Source of the DNA: Shewanella intestini
GTDB lineage: Bacteria > Pseudomonadota > Gammaproteobacteria > Enterobacterales > Shewanellaceae
NCBI RefSeq assembly: GCF_018221465.1
Contig: NZ_JAAIKR010000010.1
Coordinates: 1 to 64,000 of the forward strand
DNA: 64,000 bases
Direction: 5' to 3'
The translations under genes were made by a program, and so were the position numbers. Positions 56,701 to 64,000 of the stretch are shown here, piece by piece (position 1 is the stretch's first letter; each line of letters opens with the position of its first letter). The notes under the pieces were generated by a model. It searched no databases. It was not told the DNA's origin and saw only the letters and a program-made list of their open reading frames with translations.

Positions 56701-57486
56701 GTCGTCGGCGAAGAAGCGCGCAAGCTCTATAAAGATGGCAAAGAAATGCTAGCTACCATCATTAGTGAAAAATGGCTAACTGCCAAAGCGGTAATGGGGC
56801 TTTTCCCTGCCAATACCGTCAATCATGATGACATAGAGCTATACACCGATGAGTCGCGCACCACTGTAGAAATGACCACTCATCACTTACGCATGCAATT
56901 AGAGCGTGTCGGCAATGACAACTTCTGCCTAGCCGACTTTGTTGCCCCTAAAGACACTGGTGTCGCTGATTACATGGGGGGGTTTGCGGTAACAGCGGGA
57001 CATGGTATTGATGAACATGTTGCCCGTTTTGAAGCCAACCACGATGACTACAATGCCATTATGCTTAAATGTCTTGCCGACCGTTTAGCTGAAGCATTTG
57101 CCGAGCGTATGCATGAACGGGTAAGGAAAGAGTTTTGGGGATATGCAGCAGATGAAACCCTTGATAACGAAGCGCTTATTCGTGAAAAATACAAAGGCAT
57201 TCGCCCTGCACCCGGCTACCCAGCTTGCCCAGATCACACCGAAAAAGGCTTATTGTGGGAATTACTTAAGCCAGATGAAACCATTGGTTTAAATATTACC
57301 GAAAGCTATGCCATGTACCCAACCGCTGCAGTGTCAGGTTGGTACTTTGCTCACCCTAAATCGCGCTACTTTGGGGTAACGAATATCGGTAAAGATCAGG
57401 TTGAAGATTACGCCAAACGTAAGGGAATGACTTTAGCAGAAACTGAGCGCTGGTTAGCGCCAGTGTTAGATTACGACCCACAATAA
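53770..57486 (+). CDS. metH: Cobalamin-dependent methionine synthase MetH
   Basis: 1238 residues, complete. Homocysteine domain with zinc ligands Cys252, Cys315 and Cys316 (GLNCALG, GGCCGST); pterin-binding domain (about 355-640, [11 protein letters not shown]); cap domain; B12-binding domain with the ligand His768 in GDVHDIGKN; and the C-terminal activation domain (about 905-1238) with the [14 protein letters not shown] and [15 protein letters not shown] patterns. It methylates homocysteine from 5-methyl-THF. GAGGTAAT lies near the start. Adjacent to B12 salvage genes. Confidence 0.98.
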   Translation: MVNTSVPSQTLKQLTELLNQRTVILDGAMGTMIQDYKLEEADFRGDRFKDWHLDVKGNNDMLVLTQPQIIKNIHRQYLLAGSDIIETNTFNATPIAMADYDMQDYSAQINLEGARVARQAADEIHNETGRQCYVAGVLGPTNRTCSISPDVNDPGYRNIHFDDLVAAYIESTSALIEGGADIIMVETIFDTLNAKAALFAIESVFDTLDARLPVMISGTITDASGRTLTGQTTEGFYNSLRHIKPLTIGLNCALGPKELRPYVEELSRIAQCYVSAHPNAGLPNEFGGYDETPAEMAQVIEQWASSGMLNVVGGCCGSTPDHIKAIRDAVSQHPPRQLPEIAVACRLSGLEPLTIDSDSLFVNVGERANVTGSAKFLRLIKEEKFEEALDVVREQVENGAQIIDVNMDEGMLDGAASMEKFLNLIASEPDISRVPIMIDSSKWDVIEAGLKCVQGKSIVNSISMKEGEAAFIKHATLVKRYGAAAIVMAFDEEGQADTRERKTQICTRAYRILVDQVGFPPEDIIFDPNIFAIATGIDEHDNYAVDFIEAIKDIKSTLPHAMISGGVSNVSFSFRGNNPVREAIHAVFLYHAIKVGMDMGIVNAGQLAIYDDIDPELKLHVENVVLNRPCPVQGTNNTELLLEVAEKFRGDGKQVGKKEDLAWRKRPVNDRLSHALVKGITEFIDQDTEEARLAATRPLDVIEGPLMDGMNVVGDLFGAGKMFLPQVVKSARVMKKAVAYLNPYIEAEKVAGQSNGKVLMVTVKGDVHDIGKNIVGVVLACNGYEVIDLGVMVPVEKIIDVAKAENVDIIGMSGLITPSLDEMVHNVKTFDREGLTLPAIIGGATCSKIHTAVKIAPHYPHGAIYIADASRAVPMVSKLINDQTRQQVIDDTYQQYDVMREKRLSQTKRKNIVPIATARENRCQQDWANHSPFKPKVLGRQVFDDYPLAELVERIDWTPFFRSWELHGRFPDILDDNVVGEEARKLYKDGKEMLATIISEKWLTAKAVMGLFPANTVNHDDIELYTDESRTTVEMTTHHLRMQLERVGNDNFCLADFVAPKDTGVADYMGGFAVTAGHGIDEHVARFEANHDDYNAIMLKCLADRLAEAFAERMHERVRKEFWGYAADETLDNEALIREKYKGIRPAPGYPACPDHTEKGLLWELLKPDETIGLNITESYAMYPTAAVSGWYFAHPKSRYFGVTNIGKDQVEDYAKRKGMTLAETERWLAPVLDYDPQ

Positions 57487-57557
57487 CTGGTGTCTACACG
57501 GCTTTACTAATGCGTCGTGTTTTACCACTTCGCCCCCTATAACCATGGTTATTTCAC

Positions 57558-57591
57558 AAGACCTGCTTTAGACATAAAGCAGGTCTTTTTT
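57558..57591 (+). terminator. metH terminator
   Basis: AAGACCTGCTTTA / TAAAGCAGGTCTT stem followed by T6. Confidence 0.92.
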
Positions 57592-57602
57592 CACCCCAAA
57601 CA

Positions 57603-57636
57603 AAACCAGAAGCATCAGAAAACCAGATACATCAGA
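57603..57636. repeat. Tandem 17-bp repeat, two copies
   Basis: AAACCAGAAGCATCAGA followed by AAACCAGATACATCAGA (two substitutions). Confidence 0.8.
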
Positions 57637-57792
57637 AAAATAACAGCGGCAGTTATGTGCAGTAAAAAAGTTAATTTAGGTAAACAGTGGCAAATCGATG
57701 CCATGTCGCCTTGCTCAGATTACCTCATCGAGACACAGGTGGAATTTTTGTTATCTGTAGACAATATTTAGTTAATCGAATAACATAAAAAC

Positions 57793-57806
57793 GTGATCAA
57801 TATCAC
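57793..57806. promoter_or_regulatory. CRP/FNR-like palindrome
   Basis: GTGATCAATATCAC: GTGA-N6-TCAC matches the CRP core, and TGAT-N4-ATCA also matches the FNR/EtrA core. It lies about 50 bases upstream of the CxxC-protein start, a normal activator position. Confidence 0.65.
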
Positions 57807-57855
57807 CTTTTATTGATTTAAATAATGATTAAAAAATAAATGACTGGAGCGAACT

Positions 57856-58167
57856 ATGACGTATAAAAAGATTAAAAATCGAATACTTAGCTCATCTGTA
57901 CTTGCAGTAAGTTTATTGATGACAGCCAGTACATCAGCAACAATTATTGAGTGTAACGACTGCAGTGACGAACAACATGTCAACACGATTAAAAACCAGC
58001 CGGCAGGTGATGTCTTTGTGGTGGATTTTGTCCATCGCACTATTGATAAATATCGTATTTTCGAACAAGGGTCGCATCAAAAGATCGAATCAAGCCTGTC
58101 TGAAGTCATCAATATTAATCAAAAATTCGCGCATCGAAAAACACAGTTAAGAGCCCCGATTAACTAA
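57856..58167 (+). CDS. Small secreted CxxC protein
   Basis: 103 residues. Signal peptide to about Ala28 (LLMTASTSA), then a mature protein opening TIIECNDCSDEQ with a Cys33-Cys36 pair, and no other Cys. The remaining 60 residues are polar. GGAG lies 8 bases upstream. I recognise no function; a thiol or metal-binding site is possible. Monocistronic, with a terminator after it. Confidence 0.7.
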   Translation: MTYKKIKNRILSSSVLAVSLLMTASTSATIIECNDCSDEQHVNTIKNQPAGDVFVVDFVHRTIDKYRIFEQGSHQKIESSLSEVININQKFAHRKTQLRAPIN

Positions 58168-58679
58168 GCGGCATCTTGCAATAAATCGCGCTTTCCGTAT
58201 TGGTAAAGTGCGATTTTTTTTAAATGAAAAACGCCGCAATACAAAAGTGTCAATCCCACCACTATCGCACCTGATAACAAGTTATAACGGCTTAATTACC
58301 CCACAAATAATAACTTAAATTTTGCTGGACTCCATCATTTACTGCACTCCATTACACGCATCGCTCAATGGCATAAACCTATAGCGTGCTGAGCAACTAA
58401 TTCCCATGCAAAGGAAGATAACCAAAGACGCCAGACACGCCTTAATACACTCAAATTATATTTAGATTAACGCTATGGCTAATTGTCTGCGACAAGCCAC
58501 CATCCTTTTATCGTCTCAAACCAAAATGTAAATATGAATTCACAAACGTGTAGATATTTCATTCAGACTCTTGTATTGTTGCGCCTGAAAATCATGTCGT
58601 TATTCATGCAACACTTAATCAGCTTTAGTTAACCGCATGAAAAATAGCATTAATGCAGAAATAAAGTAGAAGGTTCGCT
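58168..58679. other. Intergenic region
   Basis: 512 bases. The terminator at 58182-58222 is the only structure I can support; no open frame. Confidence 0.5.
58182..58222 (+). terminator. Terminator of the CxxC-protein gene
   Basis: AAATCGCGCTTT / AAAGTGCGATTT stem with one mismatch, followed by T8. Confidence 0.82.
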
Positions 58680-59567
58680 ATGATAAAATCAATAATAACA
58701 ATGACCGTGTTAACCCTTACCCCACTCAGTGCTCATGCCCAGCAAAAGCCGTACTACAATGAAGCGGCTGCAAATCACATTGTAGAATTTGCGCCGGGCA
58801 TCATTTCAACTAGAGCGCATTTTGAAATTAACACCGTGTTTAATAACCAAGGCGATACCGTCTATTTTGCACGTTGTCAGGACGACTTTAGTCAATGCAC
58901 GTTAATGCAATCTCAGTTTGTAAAAGGTCAATGGCAAGCACCTTCAGCGTTAGCGATTTCAGGCCAATATCTTGATGCAGACCCTTATTTAACCGCCGAC
59001 CATTCACAAATGTACTTTGTGTCTAAACGCCCGCTAAAAACAGGTCAACCGCCAACCAAAGAAGTTAATTTGTGGCGTTCAAACTGGTTACACGGCCAAT
59101 GGCAAGCACCAGAATATCTAGCCGAACTAAGCTCACCTGCAGCAGATTTATATCCATCATTAACCGACAATGGCGACCTTTACTTCCCATCATTTAGAAA
59201 TAACGACCGAACCATGTATGTCGCCAAAGCGAGTGAAAGCGGTTTTGACACGCCCCAAGCATTACCCGCATATATTTATGGCAAAGATGCAAAGATTGGC
59301 GATTCAGCAGTATCAAGAGATGGTAAGCAAATCATTTTCAGTATTTCAGGTAGAGCCGACTCTCTAGGTAAAGGCGATTTGTATGTTTCAACATTGGTTA
59401 ACAACAAGTGGACAGTGGCAAAATCGTTAGGTAAAAAAGTCAATAGCAACGATCATGAATTTACCCCTATATTATCGCCTGATGGTCAATATTTATTTTT
59501 TACTCGAATTGAGAATGGCAAAGGCAATTTATATCAAATAAAGCTCAGTAGTTTATCGCTAAACTAA
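58680..59567 (+). CDS. PD40-type beta-propeller periplasmic protein
   Basis: 295 residues. Signal peptide to about residue 20 (LTLTPLSAHAQQ). WD40-like PD40 blades recur: FNNQGDTVYFARC, TADHSQMYFVSKR, SRDGKQIIFSISG, SPDGQYLFFTR. This is a TolB-like sensor/binding fold of unknown ligand. Not in an obvious operon. Confidence 0.8.
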   Translation: MIKSIITMTVLTLTPLSAHAQQKPYYNEAAANHIVEFAPGIISTRAHFEINTVFNNQGDTVYFARCQDDFSQCTLMQSQFVKGQWQAPSALAISGQYLDADPYLTADHSQMYFVSKRPLKTGQPPTKEVNLWRSNWLHGQWQAPEYLAELSSPAADLYPSLTDNGDLYFPSFRNNDRTMYVAKASESGFDTPQALPAYIYGKDAKIGDSAVSRDGKQIIFSISGRADSLGKGDLYVSTLVNNKWTVAKSLGKKVNSNDHEFTPILSPDGQYLFFTRIENGKGNLYQIKLSSLSLN

Positions 59568-60029
59568 TACGCCACTCGGGTTAAAACGCCGTTTCAGCCC
59601 GAGCTTAATAACGGCAAAATGATTGTTTTCCTCGTTCTGTTCACTTCCTTGAGCTTAGTCATAAAAAGATCCGTTTACCCTTGCCTTACCAGTCATCTTT
59701 AATGCTCAATCGCGCATGAATAAGCCATAAAGCTCCGTGTCATACTGACTCACAACAATAAAGTAGCCTGCTTAACAAACGCACCGGCACAAACAGTAAA
59801 CGGCTTATTTAAGGTCAACAAAACAAATCAACAGCAAATGGATACTCTTTTATAATCAATATGTCAGCGTGGATATTTTAATCACGGGTTTGTTTAGACT
59901 CTCGCTGTAACCTTGTTATACTATAAACACAACATATCAATAACATTACCTTTTATTGTTTCGCTATTACCCATGCCAACCCGCTGTTGTTATGAGTAAC
60001 CCTATCCACTTTATATTGGCGAGTAGAAT
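59568..60029. other. Intergenic region
   Basis: 462 bases. CTCGGG / CCCGAG arms at about 59577-59601 form a hairpin after the propeller gene. No open frame or other structure seen. Confidence 0.45.
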
Positions 60030-60617
60030 ATGGAAAAAATAAAACAAGTAGTCATCACCGTATGGCAAGTCATAAAGAAACCAAGTGTGCATTTCAGTTT
60101 AGGGTTTTTAGTCATTGGTGGGTTTGCTGGTGGAGTGATATTTTGGGGAGCGTTTAATACCGCATTAGACATGTCCAGTACTGAAGAATTTTGCAGTAGT
60201 TGTCACCAAAATGTCTACAGCGAATTACAATCAACCATTCATTACACTAATCGCAGTGGCGTAAGGGCAACGTGTCACGATTGTCATGTTCCGCATAGAT
60301 GGACAGATAAAATTGCCCGAAAAATGCAAGCATCGAAAGAAATTTGGGCGCACCTAGTTGGCACGATCGATACTCCTGAAAAATTTGAAGCAAGACGAGG
60401 AACACTCGCAGCACATGAGTGGCGTAGACTAAAAGCCAATGACTCATTAGAGTGTCGAAATTGTCATGAATATGGCTCTATGGACTTCACCAGACAGTCT
60501 TTACGCGGTGCCAATATGCATAAAATATATTTAGAGTCAGATGAAAAAACCTGTATTGATTGCCATAAAGGTATTGCTCATAAATTGCCAGATATGGCCA
60601 GTGTAGAAGGATTTTAA
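60030..60617 (+). CDS. NapC/NirT-family tetrahaem c-type cytochrome
   Basis: 195 residues. One N-terminal membrane anchor (about 21-42), then four CxxCH haem motifs at 55-59, 82-86, 142-146 and 175-179. This is the quinol-oxidising NapC/NirT/CymA family that passes electrons to periplasmic reductases. It is not CymA itself in its spacing. No reductase gene lies beside it; it is separated by terminators from the peroxidase. Confidence 0.9.
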   Translation: MEKIKQVVITVWQVIKKPSVHFSLGFLVIGGFAGGVIFWGAFNTALDMSSTEEFCSSCHQNVYSELQSTIHYTNRSGVRATCHDCHVPHRWTDKIARKMQASKEIWAHLVGTIDTPEKFEARRGTLAAHEWRRLKANDSLECRNCHEYGSMDFTRQSLRGANMHKIYLESDEKTCIDCHKGIAHKLPDMASVEGF

Positions 60618-60713
60618 GCCACTCGTTATTGACGGGTTATCCGCTAAACACTGCATAGCGTCACCCTTTAATCGTGTCATTATTAAATGGGGTTACCAGC
60701 AAAACTAACACAT

Positions 60714-60742
60714 AAAGCCCACTAAATTTAGTGGGCTTTTTT
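60714..60742 (+). terminator. Terminator of the NapC-like gene
   Basis: AAGCCCACTAAAT / ATTTAGTGGGCTT followed by T-run. Confidence 0.9.
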
Positions 60743-60749
60743 ATGTAAA

Positions 60750-60783
60750 AAAAACGCTAAGCATGGGAAGCTTAGCGTTTTTG
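60750..60783 (-). terminator. Terminator of the peroxidase gene
   Basis: AAAAACGCTAAGC / GCTTAGCGTTTTT with loop ATGGGAA; T-run on the minus strand. Confidence 0.85.
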
Positions 60784-60819
60784 CATAAATTTATCACAAC
60801 TTGTTTATCTCAACAGCAA

Positions 60820-61833
60820 TTACTTATTGTGTGAGCTAAACGGAACTGGACGTGGTGTGTTGGCATTCGAAGGTGGTAAAAGAGGTAACGTTACTTGAGG
60901 TTGATCACCGGTTAAGCTCTTTAAGAATTCCACCATTTGCGCCGTTTCTTTTTCGTTAAACTGCTGCGCTAATTGGATATCAGCCATGGTGTGAATCGCT
61001 TCTTCTAATGTCCAGACACTACCGTCGTGGAAGTACGGATAGGTTAGCTCGATATTGCGTAATGTAGGTACTTTAAAGACAAACTTGTCACTATTACGCC
61101 CCGTAACAGCTTTACGGCCTTCAGCAGGGTTATTTGTATGGAATGGTTTGATTACCCCCATTTTCATATACATGGTGCCACCCACTGCTGGGCCGTTATG
61201 ACAGCTGACGCAACCTTTATCTTTAAATAATTGGTAACCTGCTTTTACATCAGCAGAAATAGCATTCTTATCGCCTAGTAAATATTGGTCAAAGGTACTG
61301 TTTGGCGTAACTAAGGTTTTTTCAAATGTCGCTATCGCATCAGTAATACGGTCAATGTTTACATCGCTTGACCCATATACTTTTTCAAAACGTGCCACAT
61401 AAGCAGGCATAGATGCAACGGTGTCAATGGCTAACTCATGGGTATAGCCCATTTCTACAGGGTTTGCAATTGGGCCAGCAGCTTGTTCTTTCAAGTCTTT
61501 TGCACGTCCATCCCAAAATTGAGCAAGCATAAGATCAGCATTTAACACGGTTGGCGAGTTAATTGGACCTTCTTGCCAGTGATGACCAATTGAAGTAGGT
61601 AATGCATCAACGCCGCCCATCGACAGGTTATGACACGAGTTACATGAAATATAACCAGACATTGATAAACGTGGTTCAAAATACAACATCTTGCCTAACT
61701 CAACCTTTTCAGGTGCAGTGATAACAGCCGGCTTTATGATGCTGATAGGCTCTTGAGGTTGAGCGCATGCTGTTAACGAAACAAATAGACTTAATGCAAC
61801 GGGAACAGATGCCCATGCCAGTGGATTACTCAT
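60820..61833 (-). CDS. ccpA: Di-haem cytochrome c peroxidase, lipoprotein
   Basis: 337 residues. Lipobox LTAC with Cys23, so probably anchored in a membrane. Haem sites Cys64-Cys67-His68 (CNSCH) and Cys208-Cys211-His212 (CVSCH), the low- and high-potential haems. Length fits bacterial di-haem peroxidases (about 320-340). Reduces H2O2 to water in the periplasm, using cytochrome c. Convergent with the NapC-like gene, which makes respiratory electron supply plausible but not shown. Confidence 0.92.
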   Translation of the reverse strand: MSNPLAWASVPVALSLFVSLTACAQPQEPISIIKPAVITAPEKVELGKMLYFEPRLSMSGYISCNSCHNLSMGGVDALPTSIGHHWQEGPINSPTVLNADLMLAQFWDGRAKDLKEQAAGPIANPVEMGYTHELAIDTVASMPAYVARFEKVYGSSDVNIDRITDAIATFEKTLVTPNSTFDQYLLGDKNAISADVKAGYQLFKDKGCVSCHNGPAVGGTMYMKMGVIKPFHTNNPAEGRKAVTGRNSDKFVFKVPTLRNIELTYPYFHDGSVWTLEEAIHTMADIQLAQQFNEKETAQMVEFLKSLTGDQPQVTLPLLPPSNANTPRPVPFSSHNK

Positions 61834-62431
61834 TATAAAACCTTATATATTTTGTGGATTTATGTGAAGCATATAGGGAGTTTTGTTAATGGTAAATGGC
61901 GTTTTTTAGATACAGTCCATCGGTAATCTAGATGCTCAAAACAAGATGTAAGTCACTGAAATATATTCACAACATGATAGAAATGCACATTAAACAATCA
62001 AACTCATTATTCATAACATAATCGCATGACTGAACCAGATGAAAACGCTTAATTCTCAGCCACAAAGTCAACGCATTTCAATTACATTTTCATCTCACTA
62101 AAAATACAAACCAAACTCACAAAGATACAAATTGAAAAACAGTTTACCTTTACCACTAACATTTCAAGCAATTATCATATTTTAAATCAGAATGTTACTG
62201 AGTTTTTTGTTTATACGTTCTTAGCCAAATAAGTTGCTTGAATGTTAATTTGAATCAAAAAGCAAGAGTCAATAGTCATAAATAAGCTGTCGCGATAATT
62301 TTTTTACTTTTATCGGCGAAAAATGAAATTCATCGCGTTAATTTAACGACGAATTAAGGTTTGATTATGCACTAGCTACTATCATCTAAAGCAATTAGCT
62401 AAATTGAATTGCACATGAGTAAGGAATCAAT
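61834..62431. other. Intergenic region upstream of ccpA and the CSD protein
   Basis: 598 bases, AT-rich, divergent promoters. I found no convincing FNR, CRP or other operator and no open frame. Confidence 0.45.
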
Positions 62432-63097
62432 GTGAAAGGTGAAATAATCTCGTATATGTCGAGTAAAAAATACGGCTTTGTCAGAGGCGATGATAACGAA
62501 AGCTATTTTTTACATATTTCCAGTCTTATCGACCCATCACTAGAGCCCCAGCTTGTTAAAGGGGTGTTTGTTGAATTTGAACCAACTCCAACACCAAAAG
62601 GAATAGCAGCAAAACAGGTGAGTTTATATCAGTCTTATTTTATCAAAACATTATCAGACTTTATTATTACCAAACATAAAACGCCAAAGCTAGGTACTAT
62701 TGAAGTGAGCCATCCGGTTGTCACTCGCTTCTTTAAATGTCCAAACGAAGGTCGTAATTACATAAAGCAACTTGCTGAAAAAGCCGACTGTAATGCCGTG
62801 CTTAATCTGCGTTATGAAAAGCAAACCTTCGCCAAAGGTAACTACCGTTACACGGTGCATGCTTACAAAGCGGATCTCGCCATTGTGACGGAACTGTTCC
62901 CTTGTCAAAGCAAACAAAATGAACAGGAATCGTTTAACGAGGTAGATAAAAAAATCAACCACGCTAACGCTACGATTCCCAAGTTGCTTGAGACTGAAAA
63001 TGACACTCGCGAAAACCAACTTAAACGCGGTCCAGGCTTAGTGAAAGTGATTGTGGCACTTGCCGCGGTAGGACTTGTGGCAGCAATGGTGTCTTAG
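62432..63097 (+). CDS. Cold-shock-domain protein with middle YbjQ-like region and C-terminal membrane anchor
   Basis: 221 residues. N-terminal CSD (about 2-65): [19 protein letters not shown] carries the RNP1-like YGFV and RNP2-like YFLHIS. Residues about 85-155 ([21 protein letters not shown]) resemble YbjQ/DUF74-type subunits. The last 18 residues ([17 protein letters not shown]) form a single membrane anchor, so the protein is likely tail-anchored. GTG start with AAGGA 6 bases upstream. The combination is unusual; I know no function for it. Confidence 0.75.
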   Translation: MKGEIISYMSSKKYGFVRGDDNESYFLHISSLIDPSLEPQLVKGVFVEFEPTPTPKGIAAKQVSLYQSYFIKTLSDFIITKHKTPKLGTIEVSHPVVTRFFKCPNEGRNYIKQLAEKADCNAVLNLRYEKQTFAKGNYRYTVHAYKADLAIVTELFPCQSKQNEQESFNEVDKKINHANATIPKLLETENDTRENQLKRGPGLVKVIVALAAVGLVAAMVS

Positions 63098-63120
63098 TCC
63101 AAACCGCGAACCTAGATAAT

Positions 63121-63162
63121 AAAAAATGGCTCAAATTGATATCAATTTGAGCCATTTTTTAT
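63121..63162. terminator. Bidirectional terminator
   Basis: AAAAAATGGCTCAAATTGAT joined directly to its reverse complement: a perfect 40-base palindrome with T-run. Confidence 0.92.
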
Positions 63163-63230
63163 TGATTGCCGGTCAACTTAACTTACGTCGCTTCCTTGTC
63201 CATCTTGCATATCGGTGTGTTTAACAAGGT

Positions 63231-64000
63231 TTAATCGTCATCCTGTTCAAGGTATTTATGCTTCAGCGCATCTGCAGGAACAGTTGATACTTTATTGGTT
63301 TCTAACCAGCGCTTGAATCTATTGGCATCGGCTAAATGGGTATATTTACCAAAAGCGCCTAACACCACAAATGCCACTTGGCGATGATTCATGTTCGCTA
63401 TCATCACCAAACAGTGCCCCGCTTTACTTGTATAACCGGTTTTAGTCAGCGAAATATCCCAATCGCCTTTAGCAACCAACTTATTCGTGTTATGAAAATC
63501 AAGTTTATATCGCGGTTTACTAAAAATAACGTGACGCTTAGGCATAGAACTTATACGTAACAGGTCCGGATACTGTCGTGATGCTTTTAATAATAAAATT
63601 AAATCATGGGCACTAGACACGTTATCAGGCGATAAACCGCTTGGCTCTTCAAAGTGTGTGTGGATCATGCCTAAGCTTTTTGCTTTGGCATTCATCGCCT
63701 TAACAAAAGCAGTAAAACCACCAGGATAATGGTGAGCTAATGAAGTCGCGGCGCGATTCTCTGATGCGATTAAGGTCATGAACATCATGTTTTCACGAGT
63801 AACCTTACTCCCAATACGAATACGAGAATGCACATTACGCATAATTTTTGACTGCGACACGTCTACGGATATTTTCTCTTTTAAAGACTGTTTGGCATCT
63901 AATACTACCAATGCAGTCATCAGTTTACTCACAGAGGCAATCGGCCTAACTTGTTCTGCATTTTCAGCTTGCAACACCTTATTAGACTGCAAATCTACAA
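63231..64000 (-). CDS. pbpG: D-alanyl-D-alanine endopeptidase, PbpG-type (N-terminus beyond window)
   Basis: At least 256 codons, running off the right edge in frame. Serine-peptidase S11 motifs: ASVSKLM (SxxK), SEN (SxN) and KTGYTS (KTG). The length and spacing fit PBP7/8 (PbpG), which cleaves cell-wall cross-bridges in the periplasm; DacD-type carboxypeptidase is possible. The signal peptide and start are not visible. Confidence 0.88.
   Translation of the reverse strand, partial: VDLQSNKVLQAENAEQVRPIASVSKLMTALVVLDAKQSLKEKISVDVSQSKIMRNVHSRIRIGSKVTRENMMFMTLIASENRAATSLAHHYPGGFTAFVKAMNAKAKSLGMIHTHFEEPSGLSPDNVSSAHDLILLLKASRQYPDLLRISSMPKRHVIFSKPRYKLDFHNTNKLVAKGDWDISLTKTGYTSKAGHCLVMIANMNHRQVAFVVLGAFGKYTHLADANRFKRWLETNKVSTVPADALKHKYLEQDDD

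Larger units (their letters stand above)
57487..57855. other. Intergenic region
   Basis: 369 bases holding the metH terminator (57558-57591), a tandem 17-bp repeat (57603-57636) and a CRP/FNR-like palindrome (57793-57806). Confidence 0.55.

Noticed and set aside
57517-57771. 84-codon frame after metH
   Set aside because: It runs through the metH terminator hairpin and a tandem repeat and resembles no protein.

Overview
This is a moderately AT-rich, gene-dense gammaproteobacterial chromosome segment. The gene set points to Shewanella: a DUF692 protein, a YeeN-type YebC, a NapC-family tetraheme cytochrome, a dihaem cytochrome c peroxidase, an anaerobe-type cobalamin salvage cluster beside metH, a large pullulanase with its TonB receptor, and VCR-like integron attC sites. 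The genus is inferred from protein recognition and gene content, not from a search.

The left end (1-3380) is accessory DNA. I read it as the decayed distal end of a mobile/chromosomal integron. Four complete attC-like sites (678-784, 1000-1091, 2101-2200, 2581-2679), one attC right-end core (278-284) and one attC stump (3039-3066) are spaced along the + strand and delimit cassettes. The cassettes carry a small membrane protein, a cassette filled by an IS110 remnant, a membrane acyltransferase, a reverse-oriented NIPSNAP-like protein and a two-helix membrane protein. An IS110-family element enters from the left edge and abuts an attC core. The array ends in a truncated attC, a signal-peptide stump of a secreted trypsin-like protease and a frameshifted RAYT (REP-associated transposase) remnant.

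From 3.4 to 11 kb there are LysR / ankyrin-quinone reductase, a PhnA zinc-ribbon protein, an Old Yellow Enzyme (nemA-like) divergent from its probable TetR regulator with two operator palindromes between them, a DUF2375-like small protein, a YeeN-type YebC protein and a ribosome hibernation factor. From 11.4 to 19.3 kb lies an alpha-glucan utilisation unit: a TonB-dependent receptor followed by a giant pullulanase lipoprotein with three C-terminal carbohydrate-binding-like repeats, under a LacI-type palindrome. Then come OsmC, a tricorn-type protease, rsuA and glnD.

The 27-45 kb stretch is a mixed housekeeping/stress region: YcxB-like, MAPEG, a DUF692/MNIO protein without visible partners, a Pro-rich periplasmic protein, btuF, a DUF2235 hydrolase, an isochorismatase-fold hydrolase, an ABC1 kinase, VOC, two LysR genes, an SDR, a long RluA-family synthase, ybaK, GNAT, and an emrAB-like efflux pair beside a LysR gene.

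From 45 to 57.5 kb the theme is respiration and cobalamin: ndh (NDH-2), cobO, then a leftward cobalamin unit btuD-btuC-cobT-cobS-cobU preceded by a cobalamin riboswitch, and a cobC-like phosphatase divergent from the B12-dependent methionine synthase metH, with a MetJ-like operator between them. Uptake (BtuF, BtuC, BtuD), salvage/assembly (CobC, CobT, CobS, CobU, CobO) and consumption (MetH) of B12 are thus within about 26 kb. The right end holds a small CxxC secreted protein behind a CRP/FNR-like palindrome, a PD40 propeller protein, a NapC-type cytochrome, cytochrome c peroxidase, a cold-shock-domain protein with a C-terminal membrane anchor, and a PbpG-type endopeptidase cut by the window edge. 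No tRNA, rRNA or CRISPR array was seen.
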